Below are positions 48,145 to 60,600 of a stretch of DNA of 64,000 nucleotides, in pieces. The DNA lies in NCBI GenBank assembly GCA_035041965.1, contig JAPYMA010001308.1, positions 62,001 to 126,000 of the forward strand, given 5' to 3'. The DNA is from Anisakis pegreffii (lineage: Eukaryota; Nematoda; Chromadorea; Rhabditida; Anisakidae). The position numbers were made by a program, and so were the translations under genes. The notes under the pieces were generated by a model. It saw only the letters and a program-made list of their open reading frames with translations. It did no database searches and was not told the DNA's origin. Within the stretch, counting starts at the first letter, position 1. Every line of letters begins with the position of its first letter.

Positions 48145-48775
48145 TCATAGTTTCACGCATGTTCCATGATCGGTCCGTTCCTGTCTTGCCTCGAGTGGTG
48201 TCATTATTTTCTTGAGTCTCTGATGCAGTCTAGTTCTACAAGTGCAGAAGTTGAAGAGATGAATTTGTATTGTGCTGAGGGCTTGAACAAAGATGTCAAA
48301 AATCACTGATGAAATATTTTGTAAAGGCATCGTCAGAACTATGAGAGATGCATTGCACTGCAGCACATCCAATTCCTACCTATTCATATCAACATTAGTC
48401 TACGACTAGGAATACTAAAGGAGATAATTAAGTCGATTTGTGTGATAATTGCATATATTCGTTCTGGGTGTTCATTTTCTGAGAACATTATGAGGTCAGT
48501 GAAATTAATAACTTTCACTGATTGACCACCATTCAGTTGCTTTGAGTACTCTTCAGTTTGCATCATTTTCTCCCGATTTTCTCCAACCTCCCGGACTTTA
48601 TTCAAATGTTTCACGACATCACAAATTCTGAATGCTGAAAATGGTAATGTTATGGCATTTGCACTGATATATTCTCAGTTCTGAAATGTTACTGAAACCA
48701 GGAACTGAGTAATTTGTAATGAGAAGAGATTCATCGCCCACTTCATCTAAATTTCTTCGAACTTCAGTATGTTGG
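48145..48775 (-). CDS. unrecognised gene, 3' part, upstream neighbour of the cuticlin-like gene
   Basis: Three minus-strand segments agree in phase. The first is about 48775-48699 (donor GTTTCA; its 5' end is unclear). The second is 48634-48404 (acceptor CCATTTTCAG). The third is 48305-48145 (acceptor TTTCATCAG, stop TGA). The middle exon is hydrophilic and rich in Glu, Lys and Asn (EVGENREKMMQTEEYSKQL). The C-terminal exon begins with a hydrophobic stretch (IISFSIPS then IFDIFVQAL) and ends in a basic tail. It could be a membrane protein; no family is recognised. Upstream exons, if any, must lie before the divergent deacylase gene at 49523. Without the retrotransposon, its stop would be about 135 bp from the cuticlin ATG, a spacing seen in nematode operons, which is an inference only. 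Confidence 0.5.
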
Positions 48776-49522
48776 GTCGTTTATTTTCGCAGAATATGCT
48801 GAATTGTGAACAATTTTTTGTGTTCATCCACAGGGTTTTAATCGTAATCGAAACCGTATGACCTGTTCAATGAAACAATTCATACGTATTCATAATTCAT
48901 ATGCATTCATATGCACAAATGTATATGTGCCTTTAAGTCTGCTTAAAAACAGAGCGCTACGACGTATATCGAAATGAATTTTCAATAGTGTCGGTTCGCA
49001 CTATTCGGATTTCAGCCAAACGTTTCTTTCATCCAAAAGAAATTACTTTAGCACTTTAAATAAAGATTCTGATTTAGCATCGACTTCTTTTATGTTCATT
49101 TCATTGAATTGCAATAGCCAATAGAATTCGTTTTACTTCGACTGCACATAGCATATCACATTACTCAAGTCATTTGCAGAAATTGTCATGTCAGTTCTGA
49201 GTATTCTCTTTGAAAACATTATTTTGTATCATGGATTTTCACGCTGGCTGATAACGTTATCAGATTTATATTCATCGTCTAAATGACTGAAACCTTAAAA
49301 TTGACGACTGCTATCCTGTCCGAAACGTTGATTCGTTAAAAATAACGAAGATCAGTGGAAAAATGTCGTTTTTAACAATGCGTAAGCTTTCATTATTGTG
49401 TGTTGCAGGTGATTCGCATTCCTCATAGTTCTCGGCCCCAGAAGTTTTGTTCGCCCCGGATTCCCGTCAGTTACGGAGCCGGAAAATAGTTCCAGATCTA
49501 CTCAACTGGTCGATCCGGTAGA
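48776..49522. other. intergenic between divergent genes
   Basis: No clear exon. A TGTGTGTTGCAG acceptor at about 49398-49409 could be a 5'-UTR intron end or trans-splice site for the deacylase gene. Confidence 0.4.
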
Positions 49523-50756
49523 ATGCGTGCAGTTATACAAAGGGTTCATAAGGCGGCAGTGCTTGTCGGCGAAGAATTGGTATACTATTTCTTTTCATTA
49601 GTTCAGAATTTTGTGAGAGAATTTAAATTGTCATAGACTTTACGAAAGAAATCGTCATAAAGTGAATAATTCAATAACGGTTCCATCATTTAACCGTTAT
49701 GGTCCATTAAGGCCGTTTTAGTTCATTTCAAAGAAAACTCCAGGAAAGTCGGAGATTCCAGCCGAGCTCCCATCTTATTGGAATATTTTTTACGGTTGTA
49801 TTGCAATGAATTTATGCAGATCTCATCCATCGACCGTGGTATCTGCGTTTTGATTGGCTTGAATCGGGACGACAGTGACGAGGATGCGGAGTATATTGCT
49901 CGGAAGTTGGTTAATGTGAGACTTTTCGAGAATAAAGAAACTGGAAAGCGATGGGATAAAAGTGTCAAAGATATGCAATATGAAATCCTATGTGTTAGTC
50001 AGGTAATATCTTCGATATAAAAGTTTAATCGAGCTTTCTTTAATTTTACAAATACGGCCGTTTTTGGGAGGATGCATTTGTTAATATAGCAAACCACCAT
50101 TAAGTAGGGCATTTCTAGAAATTATTGCAGTTTAATATTAAATTTTGAGTCGATTTCGATCCGAACTCTCAGCAAGTTGAATAGTAGTACATAGGGCTTG
50201 AGATAATAATTTGCTTTGTGGGCCTTGGAAATTGCATGCAGATCTTTGTAACATGCTCTGTAATCGATGATATGTGTGGCTAATATTGGAACGATTATTT
50301 CAGTTTACCTTATTTGGCGTATTGAAAGGTAACACAATAGATTATCATCGATCAATGGCGCCTGATAAGTCACCCGAGTTTTATGCGAAATTTATTGAGC
50401 AACTGAAGAAATCATATGTTGCTGATAAAGTGAAGGTACAGTTTTGTTTCGCTTGAATCTGGAGCATTAGTTTCAGTTTTCAAGGGCGGTCGAAATGCAT
50501 GTATTCGATTCGAATCAGTTGAGAAAATCTTCTAGAATCGTATCTGAAGTTATCTGCGGCATTAAATTTTAAGAATTTTGAAGGTTACAAGTGGTGTGAA
50601 CCCAAGTGTATTGAATTGTAAGCTTTCCAGAACTAGAAGCATGTTGGAAATGGAATGAAATTTCAGGATGGAAAGTTCGGTGCCTATATGAATGTGCAAA
50701 TCGAGAACGATGGACCAGTAACAATTTTATTGGATAGTAAAGCAAGAGACTATTGA
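49523..50756 (+). CDS. dtd1: D-aminoacyl-tRNA deacylase (DTD1 type), complete
   Basis: Four exons join in phase: 49523-49579, 49820-50002, 50304-50435 and 50667-50756, giving 153 residues. The enzyme removes D-amino acids (and glycine from mischarged tRNA-Ala) from tRNA in the cytosol, a proofreading step in translation. The product starts [16 protein letters not shown], the family's N-terminus. It has [14 protein letters not shown], the SQFT motif at 79-82 (split by the second intron) and the Gly-cisPro signature NDGPVT at 138-143, which forms the chirality-selecting pocket. Length fits the compact forms of the family. All introns are GT-AG and 231-301 bp. The next downstream gene is convergent. 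Both active-site motifs are intact, so the gene looks functional. Confidence 0.96.
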
Positions 50757-51050
50757 GTTTCACGAGGCAGTGTTATGAGCTGACAGCAAAAACTACGGGT
50801 ACGAAGTGGGTTGAATTGTGCAACAATGAAGCTGAGATGATTTCACTAATCTGTTCATGTAGACGATTTTAGGAATGAATTATTCTGTCGGTATTTGTTA
50901 ACTTGTATGAATGTACGCGTCGTTTGGACTCTATATTCTTTGTTTTGTTTTGAAATTCTATGATTTTATATTCTATTTATGTTTTTTAAGCTTTCGATTC
51001 CTGTGTTTTGAAATTCACAAGATAAATTTGATTTGTAAATAGACATTTGT

Positions 51051-51056
51051 AATAAA
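51051..51056 (+). terminator. poly(A) signal of the deacylase gene
   Basis: AATAAA about 295 bp after the stop codon, in T-rich sequence. Confidence 0.5.
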
Positions 51057-51734
51057 TTTATCTGTAAGTTCTGTTCATTGATCGTAACACATTATGGGGA
51101 TAAAGGAAATGTGCAGCAGAAGACTGAATTTTGAGCAACTGTCGTGCTTATAACGGCAGTTGATTGGGATTATGGGGTCTTAATCCAAATTTTTGTGACA
51201 ATGGAATTATTCCATTCAATTAGAGGTCGTTTAGTCCGCAATCAAATTGAATTTAATTTGGTCCGCGCAACATCTTTTACAAGCCAAATTGTCATCATAA
51301 TAGTAGCTCAGTATTTAATTCAAGCTTTGCTTTTTCCAAATCGAGTCACGTTTTATGCAAACAAACCGCAGTACAGATGTATTTTTATTCCGAATTAAAT
51401 AAATTACAAATAAAAAACAGATAGCAAACGATACAAAACACCAAAATGTACAGTTGCGACAGAATATGAGGAGAACTGACAATGAGTGGAGTGTAAATCA
51501 GCCGTAACATACGCATCAAAGGCTCTCAGCCAATTGATGATTTGAGCCAAGAAATCTTCTCAAACGTTGGTTTTATACTGATGTCCACCTCAGATCAACC
51601 TTTGCCAGACTTTCAATTCCTTGCGGATCTCATCTTTCTGGTATACTGCGATTAAAAAAGGAGTGTCTTGAATTTTCGATTTCATTTTCTGTTTCTGGAC
51701 GTTCAGACATGAGATTTGTAATAGTTGCAAATCA

Positions 51735-54700
51735 TCAAACGTTTATGCTGGTATCAATGAGATGCATACTGACACGATCTGTTTTTTCGTCTGGACTGAT
51801 TTTGTCTTTGAGTATTGCGGTTTTATCTGATGAATTCGCTGATATCCTAACAATCCTGCCTTTACTGTTGGGGATTTGATGAAACTGTGACTTGCGATAC
51901 ACTAGTGAATTCTTATTGTGATTATTATTGATGTTAATTTTATCAGTTCTGTTGTTGTTACTATTATTCAGATGACGAGTGCTCTTCTTATTGTTATTTT
52001 TATCGTTAAAGTTATTGTTATTAACCGATAATGATAGTGTGTTTGGAACGGGAATTGTTCGCGTTACGGGCAATGTTACGGGCGATTGCTTGAATTCTTT
52101 TGCGGTCACATTCTTAGTCGATGCTTGAGATGTTGACTTCTTCAACAGTGGAACTCGATCTTCTGAATTCGAACTTTGAAGTGATGAGTAGGGTCTGGGA
52201 GTTTTCGAGTGCATGGAACCCTTTTTCGCCGAATTTGCAGTGACTTTCCCTGAGCTACGCTTTTCGATGTTGTTGTTCACCGTTCTACTAGCTGATATCA
52301 ATGACTGCTTGTGACTGGAGGCCACGTGTTTCTGGGGCATTTGTTCTTTTCCGGATAACATTCTTGCCGTATTGTACGAGGCTGTTCTCTCGGTCGTGTT
52401 TGAGGTGTTTCGATCCGGCGTGATCGAATTGGATGATAACGGTTGAGTGATACTTCGTCGCATCTCGTAGGAAGGCGATGCAGTTGTTTTAGTTGGTGAT
52501 TTTGTCGCCTGTGGATGCTTTTCTTTTCGTGAACTGTCCAAACTTGGACTCTCATGTATTTTGACGTTGTTATTGTTGAAGTGATCAATGGAATCTGAGT
52601 TCGAATTCATTGCTGACATCGTATTGCTGTCATGTGATTGGGCCGAATCAGTCGCTGACACTAGAGCATCGTGAGGCCGCCATGCAAAATGGCCTGATTT
52701 ACAAGCATTCGTTCCGTTCGAGACAACTTCGTGCGTTTCATTTTTGTCGGATATTCGCATTGGAAGCGATTTACCGAGCGGCGATAGAAGTACATCCGTT
52801 CGTGACGTTTGCATCGTATCCAGTTTCCTCTCCAGATATAGTTCATTTAGCTGAAACATTCACCATATAGCGCAGATTTTATTTGGAATTCGAAATTTCA
52901 GTTCAAAAATCCCATAGTCCTGTCCATTTGACTATCAAAGATATTCAGTTTTACATGTAAGTCATCACTGAATCGGTTTCATAATGGCTCACTCAAACTA
53001 TCATATTTCTGGTGTTCTGCGAAAGAAACTGAGATCATGAGGCCAAATTTGAAGTTGATTCAAGATATGGAATGAAACATTTGATGAAGCAGTTGTCAGG
53101 AAACTACCCTTTACTTATTAACAATCATGATGATAGAGTGGCAACTGGTATGAGCCGAATAATTTACCCGTAATCTGAGTTGTTCTGATGATGGAGCATT
53201 CATTTTTGAGTTTTCGTTGAAGAGCACGTCTTTCCTTACTGCTAACGAGAAATACAGTGGCTGCTTATCGAAATAGTCACATAATTCCTCGTCATCAAAC
53301 GGAACTTCTATTCCAACCTGGAAAACCGAACCGATAAGATGAGTTGTTTTGTATCTGTGCATAGGAAACAATTCTTTGCTATTTTTCCTATCTCGTGAAA
53401 TTGTGTCAAATTTCACTGATCGCTTCAAGTCTTAGGCCAACTGTTCATCGAAATTTGAATTTGTTTCTCCTGATTTGAATTTGAGAAGGTCATAAAAGAA
53501 CTGTTTTACCTTCAAGAGATTCTTTCGGACGCTTAAGCTCATGTCAATCGCTCGGATGTCATTTAACCTGAAGTTATTCAGCTTTGATTCATTGCATGTA
53601 GCCCTTATGATTCACTTGCACTTTTTTCAAATGAAACGATGATCTCATTGAATCGAGAACGATTACCGAGTAATCATTATACTGAGCAATTTGAATTGCT
53701 CAAAAGTTTAGTCAAGTAGGGTTCTCAGTCAGATGTTTCCTGCAGCAATTCTTAAGTGATCACACTCTCAAGTGATCGCATCAAAAGATAAGCCAAATCC
53801 CTTTGACATTCATCGAGATGATGACAATACACCTCAGAATGAGATTAAAACGACAGTACAACTCAAAGCGTGACTAAAGTAGAAATACAATCGTACCTGA
53901 ACTGAGCAAGCGGTGACTCGAATGTGACAAAACATCCTCCTTCAGCTATATAACACTCTTGAGCCATATTTAGGTTGATTTTAGCGATTGTTTGGAGAAT
54001 TTCCTCGTATTGACACCTGTTCGTGGTCATTCCAGGTGAAGTCTTAATGCGATGTCATATTAAGAATTCATTGTATTTTGCGTCAATTATTTAGTAATTT
54101 TCTTTGAATCGCTCAGTGGAAGCAGCTGAAACTTACGAACACAATGAGATTGCCTCTGGTGTGCTCAGTAGCTGCGAGTCTCGCCATCATTAGAAATCTA
54201 CTCAACAATTCGGCTCTTCGTTGCGGTTGTGTTTGTGGTGAACAGCAATATACACCGGTCATCACATCGATACTTGCTTTATCAAGCCTGTACAATGACT
54301 TTATGAAATATTACAGCTTAGAAATGATTGAATTCATGAATGTGAAGCAATCTATGATCAAATTAGTAGATCATTAGCAGACGACCAACCAAATTGTCAT
54401 TATCGAAAAGCATGTTCGTTTTGGATCAAGTCGTGCATCCAGATTACCGAGCTTATGTTTCGATTCACCGGAACCTGTAATTGCCGAGAATGAAATCATT
54501 TACTGCCATGTAATCACTAGAGTTTTCATTAATGAATCCGAATGACTCGTATCCATTGGGTTAATGCGACTGGAGGAAACAAAATGGGACAGTATTTGAG
54601 CAGTGGTTCTGACCCATAAGTATTCGTTCTATGCTGAACATTTCGGGTACAGATCGATCTCGGGTTATACGTCGACTTCCGTATGAGGCACGCATATGAA

Positions 54701-55966
54701 AAGCACAGTCAATATTTGTAGTCCACATGATTGTTGCTGCGGCTGTGCGATTCTGAAACTTTGTCACAATTCATTCAAACAAATTTAGTCGCATATTTCA
54801 CGCATACGACTGCATTATACTCATTTCGACTGGAAGATAACTGAGGTTGGCCAAAAACTAAATGTATAACTGATCCATTGAAGTAATGTCATTAGGTAGT
54901 CATTTGTATGCTAGAATTTGAAGTCAACGATTGTCACTTTACCGCTATCGAATTTGAGCATATCCACCCAGGTTGATCAAGATTCGCCAACTTCCAAATG
55001 TTCTCAAGTTCTGTCTTGTTTGAAACATTGCAGAGCATGTAGACTTGGGGCATATCGGGCATTAATTTTACACTCTCTTCCATTGCCTGCAAACAACTGA
55101 TAATTTAAACACAAGAAATAAAAAAGCCATAGGAAATTCTTTTTTTTTGGAGAAAACTGTTACATTTGATTTGAACAGTACGGAAAAATCGAATTGGCTC
55201 AAAATAGATAAAATTGTTTCTTCAGAATATTATCATAAGAGGGAAGGATTACGTAAATGACGAGAAATGCGTTGATAAAACTGAGAATTGAGGTATATGA
55301 ATGAATGCCTTCGAAAAGGATGGCGATCGTCTTCACAGAAAGAAACGGCCTCACCTTCATCCTGACCTCATTGATCAGCTCAGAATTTATTTTCTGTTTC
55401 CGTTTCGATCCGCTGTTCAAGTCATCTTCTCGAAACTGAAAGCACTGACTGAATTTCAGCAATTCGTGAAGGTGATCAAAATTTTCCGATTATTCGCATG
55501 GGGAGTACATTCACTGTTTGAAAGCTCACATCCGAATATAGAGGAAATTTTCGGTCTTATAAGAAGTAATTGGATGAGTGCTAACCGGTCTCTTGCAAAT
55601 ATCCCATGCGAGCAACGAAAACAGCGATACATCACCGTTGGTTGCCTGTGAAGCACTGGTATTCGGCGATGGGTTACCGACAGACTCTGAATCAGAAGTG
55701 CTAAAGGACATCTCTTCTGAAGTGAACTTCACTTGTACTGAATTCGTTGCAGATCCGACTCCGTTAAGTCGCTCAAGCGAACACGGGAACGTATAATACT
55801 TTCAACAATTTGCAACAATCAGTTCACGGTGATGAGATGGAATGAACTTGTTCTCACCGTCAACATCGTACATTCTGCGTTGATGTTTCCTGACGGGAAC
55901 CTGACTCTCAGAGAAACTCTCAGAAGAGCACTCCTCACATGAGTTTTTAGGCTTCTCGCCTAGCCA
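51735..55966 (-). CDS. unrecognised protein with Ser/Asn/Thr-rich C-terminal tail
   Basis: Ten exons keep one frame: 55966-55858, 55716-55586, 55435-55355, 55086-54943, 54752-54614, 54474-54390, 54287-54137, 54042-53897, 53354-53168 and 52850-51735 (stop), 762 codons plus stop. A further 5' exon may end at 56325 (donor GTTTGT). The start codon was not found. The first two exons are acidic and Ser-rich (CEECSSESFSES, FSTSDSESVGNPSP). The middle, about 400 residues, looks like a folded globular region (YMLCNVSNK, CFSIMTIW, GNLIVFTSPGM, VGIEVPFDDEEL, KQPLYFSLAVRKD). The last exon ends this region and adds about 340 residues rich in Ser, Asn, Thr and Lys, with Asn runs, probably disordered. There is no signal peptide or membrane helix, so it is likely intracellular. 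I recognise no domain. Consistent phases across nine introns argue strongly that it is a real gene. The acceptor at 54043 (ATTAAG) is weak but needed for phase. Confidence 0.8.
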
Positions 55967-56325
55967 CTGAGGAGAGTCGATGGTGTTGACGCAAAGCTAT
56001 TGCATGGCAGATGTAAACCAATGCCAAACAAGTTTTATTCATAGGCTTGAACACTTCTTGTGTTAACTCCTATTGTGGGCCGCCGATTCAGTTAGTGATC
56101 GATACTAACGAGCTCTAAATCTAATATTTAGTGTCTACCAGAACAATGTGGTTCATTTGGTGAATCTGTGCAATCTGGCTTTGTATTCGATTATTTCGTT
56201 GTTTTTTTCTAGTGTGGGCAGTGGCCATAGTGAAAGCGATAGTCACTGAGAGCTTTTTCGAGGATGCGTTTCAGAGGGAGTGAACGTTAAGATTGACACC
56301 TACTTAATCAATCTGTTCACAAACC

Positions 56326-57628
56326 AAATCCTTAGGGATGGCCGTGTTGACAGACTCATCCGTTGAACTCACACTGATGAGAGGATAATCGGACAATGCA
56401 ACGCAAAACTAGTGCGTGCAACAACCACTCAAAAATCTCCGCAGAGCTTATTATCGCACTTTTTGAGAGCTAATCATGCGAATTCATGTCTTTTCAAATC
56501 ACCAATCAAATTGTTACATAATAATCTGTAAATTTTTGCTAAGATAGCATCTGGAAATCAAGCCTAATCAAGCTTTATCCAGTTCAACTGCACAAATTAT
56601 CTACGCGCTTCAAGGAACTTTTCGCCTGAAATGAGATCAAACAAACTATCGAATCCTGTGGGATTCTGTGAACTCTCCACGAAACTTAGCCACGAAGTGT
56701 GTGAGCATCTAACATTGACTACTTGATCAATTAAACGTCAGCAGTACGTTCCTTTTTCAGAAAATTCTGCATGAGTAAAAATAGCAGCAACAGTAGCAGA
56801 ATGAGCGATATGGCTAGCTAGCGCTACTAGTATCAGCAAATTTCCGCGATGAAATTGTGTTTGCGGTTTGGCCGTGATGCACGCAGTCAGTAGTAATTCA
56901 GTTACTTCAATTTGTTTCAGTGGCTCGTAATTTTTGAGAACGTATCGAATTTCTTGCCGTTGTTCTGCTCAATAATAATAGCCACAAAAAGTATTACTTT
57001 AATTCATTTGCGTCTGAATTTGTTGTCGTTTTGTAGCATATTCACATTTCAGTCACGCAATACCAATTCAATAAATTAGTCCACCTTCGCAAAGGGCACT
57101 CTAGTGAACGGAATTTCGCCTTAGTCCACTTAATCTCATTGATGAACGGCAATTTTTTCTTTGGCTTGCAATGAATCTATTCCCAGTGAAACAAGCGAAT
57201 GAATATTGAGAATACGAGACAATCAAAAGAACACACGTTGACAAACTGCTTTAAATGAACAATGTTCACTTCTAGTTAAGGATTTGGTCGAAATTCGTCG
57301 AATTTCATGAACATGTGGCATCAATAACAAGAAAAAATAGATAAAATCTAGTTGAAATGATAAATAATCCCACATGAAACAATTTTATTGATAAATGCAG
57401 AAATGTTCCAGATGTCATGGAAAAATTACGTGCAATTTGTCTGAAGAAATGAGCAGAACAATGAGAATTGGATGAGTTTTAAGGAAGACACTAAAATAGA
57501 ACTATTCCGAATGATCGAAGCGTTCTTCAGCTTCCTGACGAGCAGCAAACAAGCCAGCAATCTTGAATGATGAACAAATTTTGGAATATGATTGAACAAG
57601 ACTATGGACTTGTTCAATGACTCAACTG

Positions 57629-57662
<34 letters not shown>

Positions 57663-60600
57663 ATGATTTACGAACGTATTCCATTTCAAACAAACAAAAT
57701 CCCTGGATTAATTTTTATGTTCTCAAGATGATAGGCGTTAGCAATGGCAATGAATGGCAAAACGATGTAGTGATTGAGTTCTAGTCATCCTTTTCTCTAC
57801 AAGCAATTTATTTCGCGTATTGTTTCTGGCCCACAAAACAGTGTGCAAATTCTCGTCGTGTACTCTTGATGAAGATCAATAATTTTTCTGCACCATCACA
57901 ACAACATGCTTTCCAAATTCAAACAAGTTAATTTTCACGCAACCATCTCAATCTAATAATCCTTTTTTGCATTGGCCAAATTGAGTGAATCAGAAATGAA
58001 CACTGCACAATTGCATTCAGCACAGCATAATTATGAAGCAATTGAAATATGCAAAGTACTAATCCAATGAGGTGATTATTCATTTTCAATCAAACTCATA
58101 ACCTATAGTATACTCGACTCGAATTAGTGACTGATGTGAGGAATGAGTGAATTAGCTCAATAGGCCCTTAAAGCTTGGCCTTAATGAAACAGACTAGCAA
58201 AAACGACAAATAACAACGTATACTCATTGACTGTTCGATAAGAATTTACCAAATGCACTCAAATCGCACACAGATTGAATTTCATCGTCCTTACCATTAG
58301 TTGCGTGCCAAAAACACCATCAAAAGTCAGGCCGCCTAATGGAAAATGCGCATTCGAGGCGTGGCACGATCGAATGCAGCGGTAATTTGTGCAATTTTCC
58401 AGCACCTCTACAGCGCCAGATAATCAATCATTAGAACACTCTGGCGATTGTTCGAATGGATTATAATGGTGATGAGCACAATAAGTACTTTTCAAATGCC
58501 CCTTTCCAAAATGAACAAATACGTGGGCCCTTATGGCTTGAAAATGAGATTACTTTGTCTTGGGAATAGCGCGTGATCATAAAATCATAAAAATCGGCAA
58601 AAATCAGGCAATTGCACTGCTACGATTGCGAACAATGGCTGTTAGGGCTATTGCTGATTTTTGTGAATGAATATGATAACCTAAAGCCAAGCAAATGCGT
58701 CAACAAACTGAATCAAAATTGATCACAAACAATGCTCGGATACGTGGAAAAAATCGTTTCGTCTGGGATTTTGAAATTCGGTTGTGGGAAAAAAGAGAAG
58801 GAATATTCCCAAATCCATAGTATTAATAGGAATAATCATAATAATACTATGTGGGATCAACAACGGTGTTTTTGTGAATGAATATGAAATGGAGCAATAC
58901 ACAATGATTTATGATGTACTTATTTTGTGGTGTTACGAGCGGATTTGAAGAAAAATGAATGCGATTCCTTCTCGATAAACTTTCAAAAGTAATCAACCTC
59001 CTGCAAAACGTTCGAATCCATCTTACTGACATGATTCAAAGCTGCCCTTCAAGTGCACAACGGATGTATCCTCAGAGAATTTTCACGTCAATCGCATCAG
59101 TAGAACAATACAGTGATCAAAACTGGGAAATAGTGATGGAATTCGAACGAAATTTCATTTTTTTTTCGGTCGAATCGGATTTTTAATATTCCGAAATTCG
59201 GTACTCCGACCAAACTTCGAAATTCCTCGTTTGGAATTAGAATCTCGGGATTCCTGTCGAAATTCGATCGGTTACCAGCAACAATAAGAAACGCATAATG
59301 AAGTGGAATATTGCTGACATTGAAGAGAAGTTTGCTATGAGCCTTAATTTATCATATGATTCAATGAAGTAGATATGAAAGCTTGCTTTAGGTGGTTGTT
59401 CAGCGAAGAGCATTATGGAAGTTGCTTGCATCGTAGAGCACGACTAAGTTTTGAGCAGATGGCGACGAGTGATACTGTTGCCTTAGCAGCTAGTGGCTAG
59501 CCAACTAACGCACGATGACGGTCCATTAAATTTGATGCTGTTCTTAGCTGTCATAGCAAGCTTTCCGCTCTCATTCATTGACACAAGCAAAGTCAGTAAC
59601 ATGTAATCTTAGCTACTTTTACTTTCAAAAATGAACGTAATGAATCACACATGCAATCCTGAAACACTACAAAATGTTGCAATTGGAATTTGCTTCGTCA
59701 TCAACGATTGATAACCTTTTTGTCGTGAACAAACCTTTGTAGTTTGCTCATGCTAATTTCTTTCATTTATGTTCATTTCATTCAGCCAAGTTCAAGAGTC
59801 TATCTTAATTCAGTTAAGTTCTTTTCGTTTCACCGCAAACACTCCATCAAAACTGTCTGAAAAACTTCTTTCTAGAGCATCTTCATTGCTGAATCTGATG
59901 AAACGAAATGAGTGGTCATTCAACTGTTTAAAATTCCTAACGAATCGACCACTTTAGTTGTTGTTTTCAACTCACTTGGAATGCTACACTCGAAATTCCA
60001 TTTCAATGCGAATTTTTCAATGCGGTTCTTGCAGTACTTCACGACTAAAGTAGAGTAATTGTGAGCAAACTGTTTTGTTTGTATTAACGGAATCTTTTGA
60101 GATCCACGAACGTTTTGGACAAACTCAATTTGTCGCAAAGATATGAGTGTTTGATAGATTCATTCTGCAATCTCGAGTAATTTCATCATAATGAGATAGA
60201 GAATGCGGCCGTATTATAGAGTAGACTGATATGTAAAGGATCATAGAATGATGAGAATGAGAACGAACTTAAATGAACACAGCGAAACGCAGAAAATAGT
60301 GATTTATTCGCACTTTATATCCTTATTTGCTGGAAGGAATGAATGTACAAGTGCGCAATGTAATGAAGCAATCACCAATGAAAATTCATCGATATAGTTG
60401 CTCTTCAATTTCGAAAAGTTTTATCCTTTCCATAAGGGATCTCGTGAACATTTTGAGAATACTTCGACATTCATCCTGAGAAATGATTTCAGTTTCATTT
60501 CACCTGATGCTAAGATTTCTACTTACTTTCGGCAGCTTACAGACCAATTGTACGCAGTAATAAATACACTTTTAGATCCTCAAATGATGGAAATATAGGC

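Noticed and set aside
53897..54030. ATG at 54030 as the start of the 51.7-56 kb gene
   Set aside because: Upstream exons join in phase through this codon with strong splice sites, so it is an internal methionine.
55199..55350. Hydrophobic minus frame suggesting a membrane helix in the unrecognised gene
   Set aside because: It follows a strong GTGAGG donor at 55354 and the exon at 55086 resumes in phase, so it is intronic.
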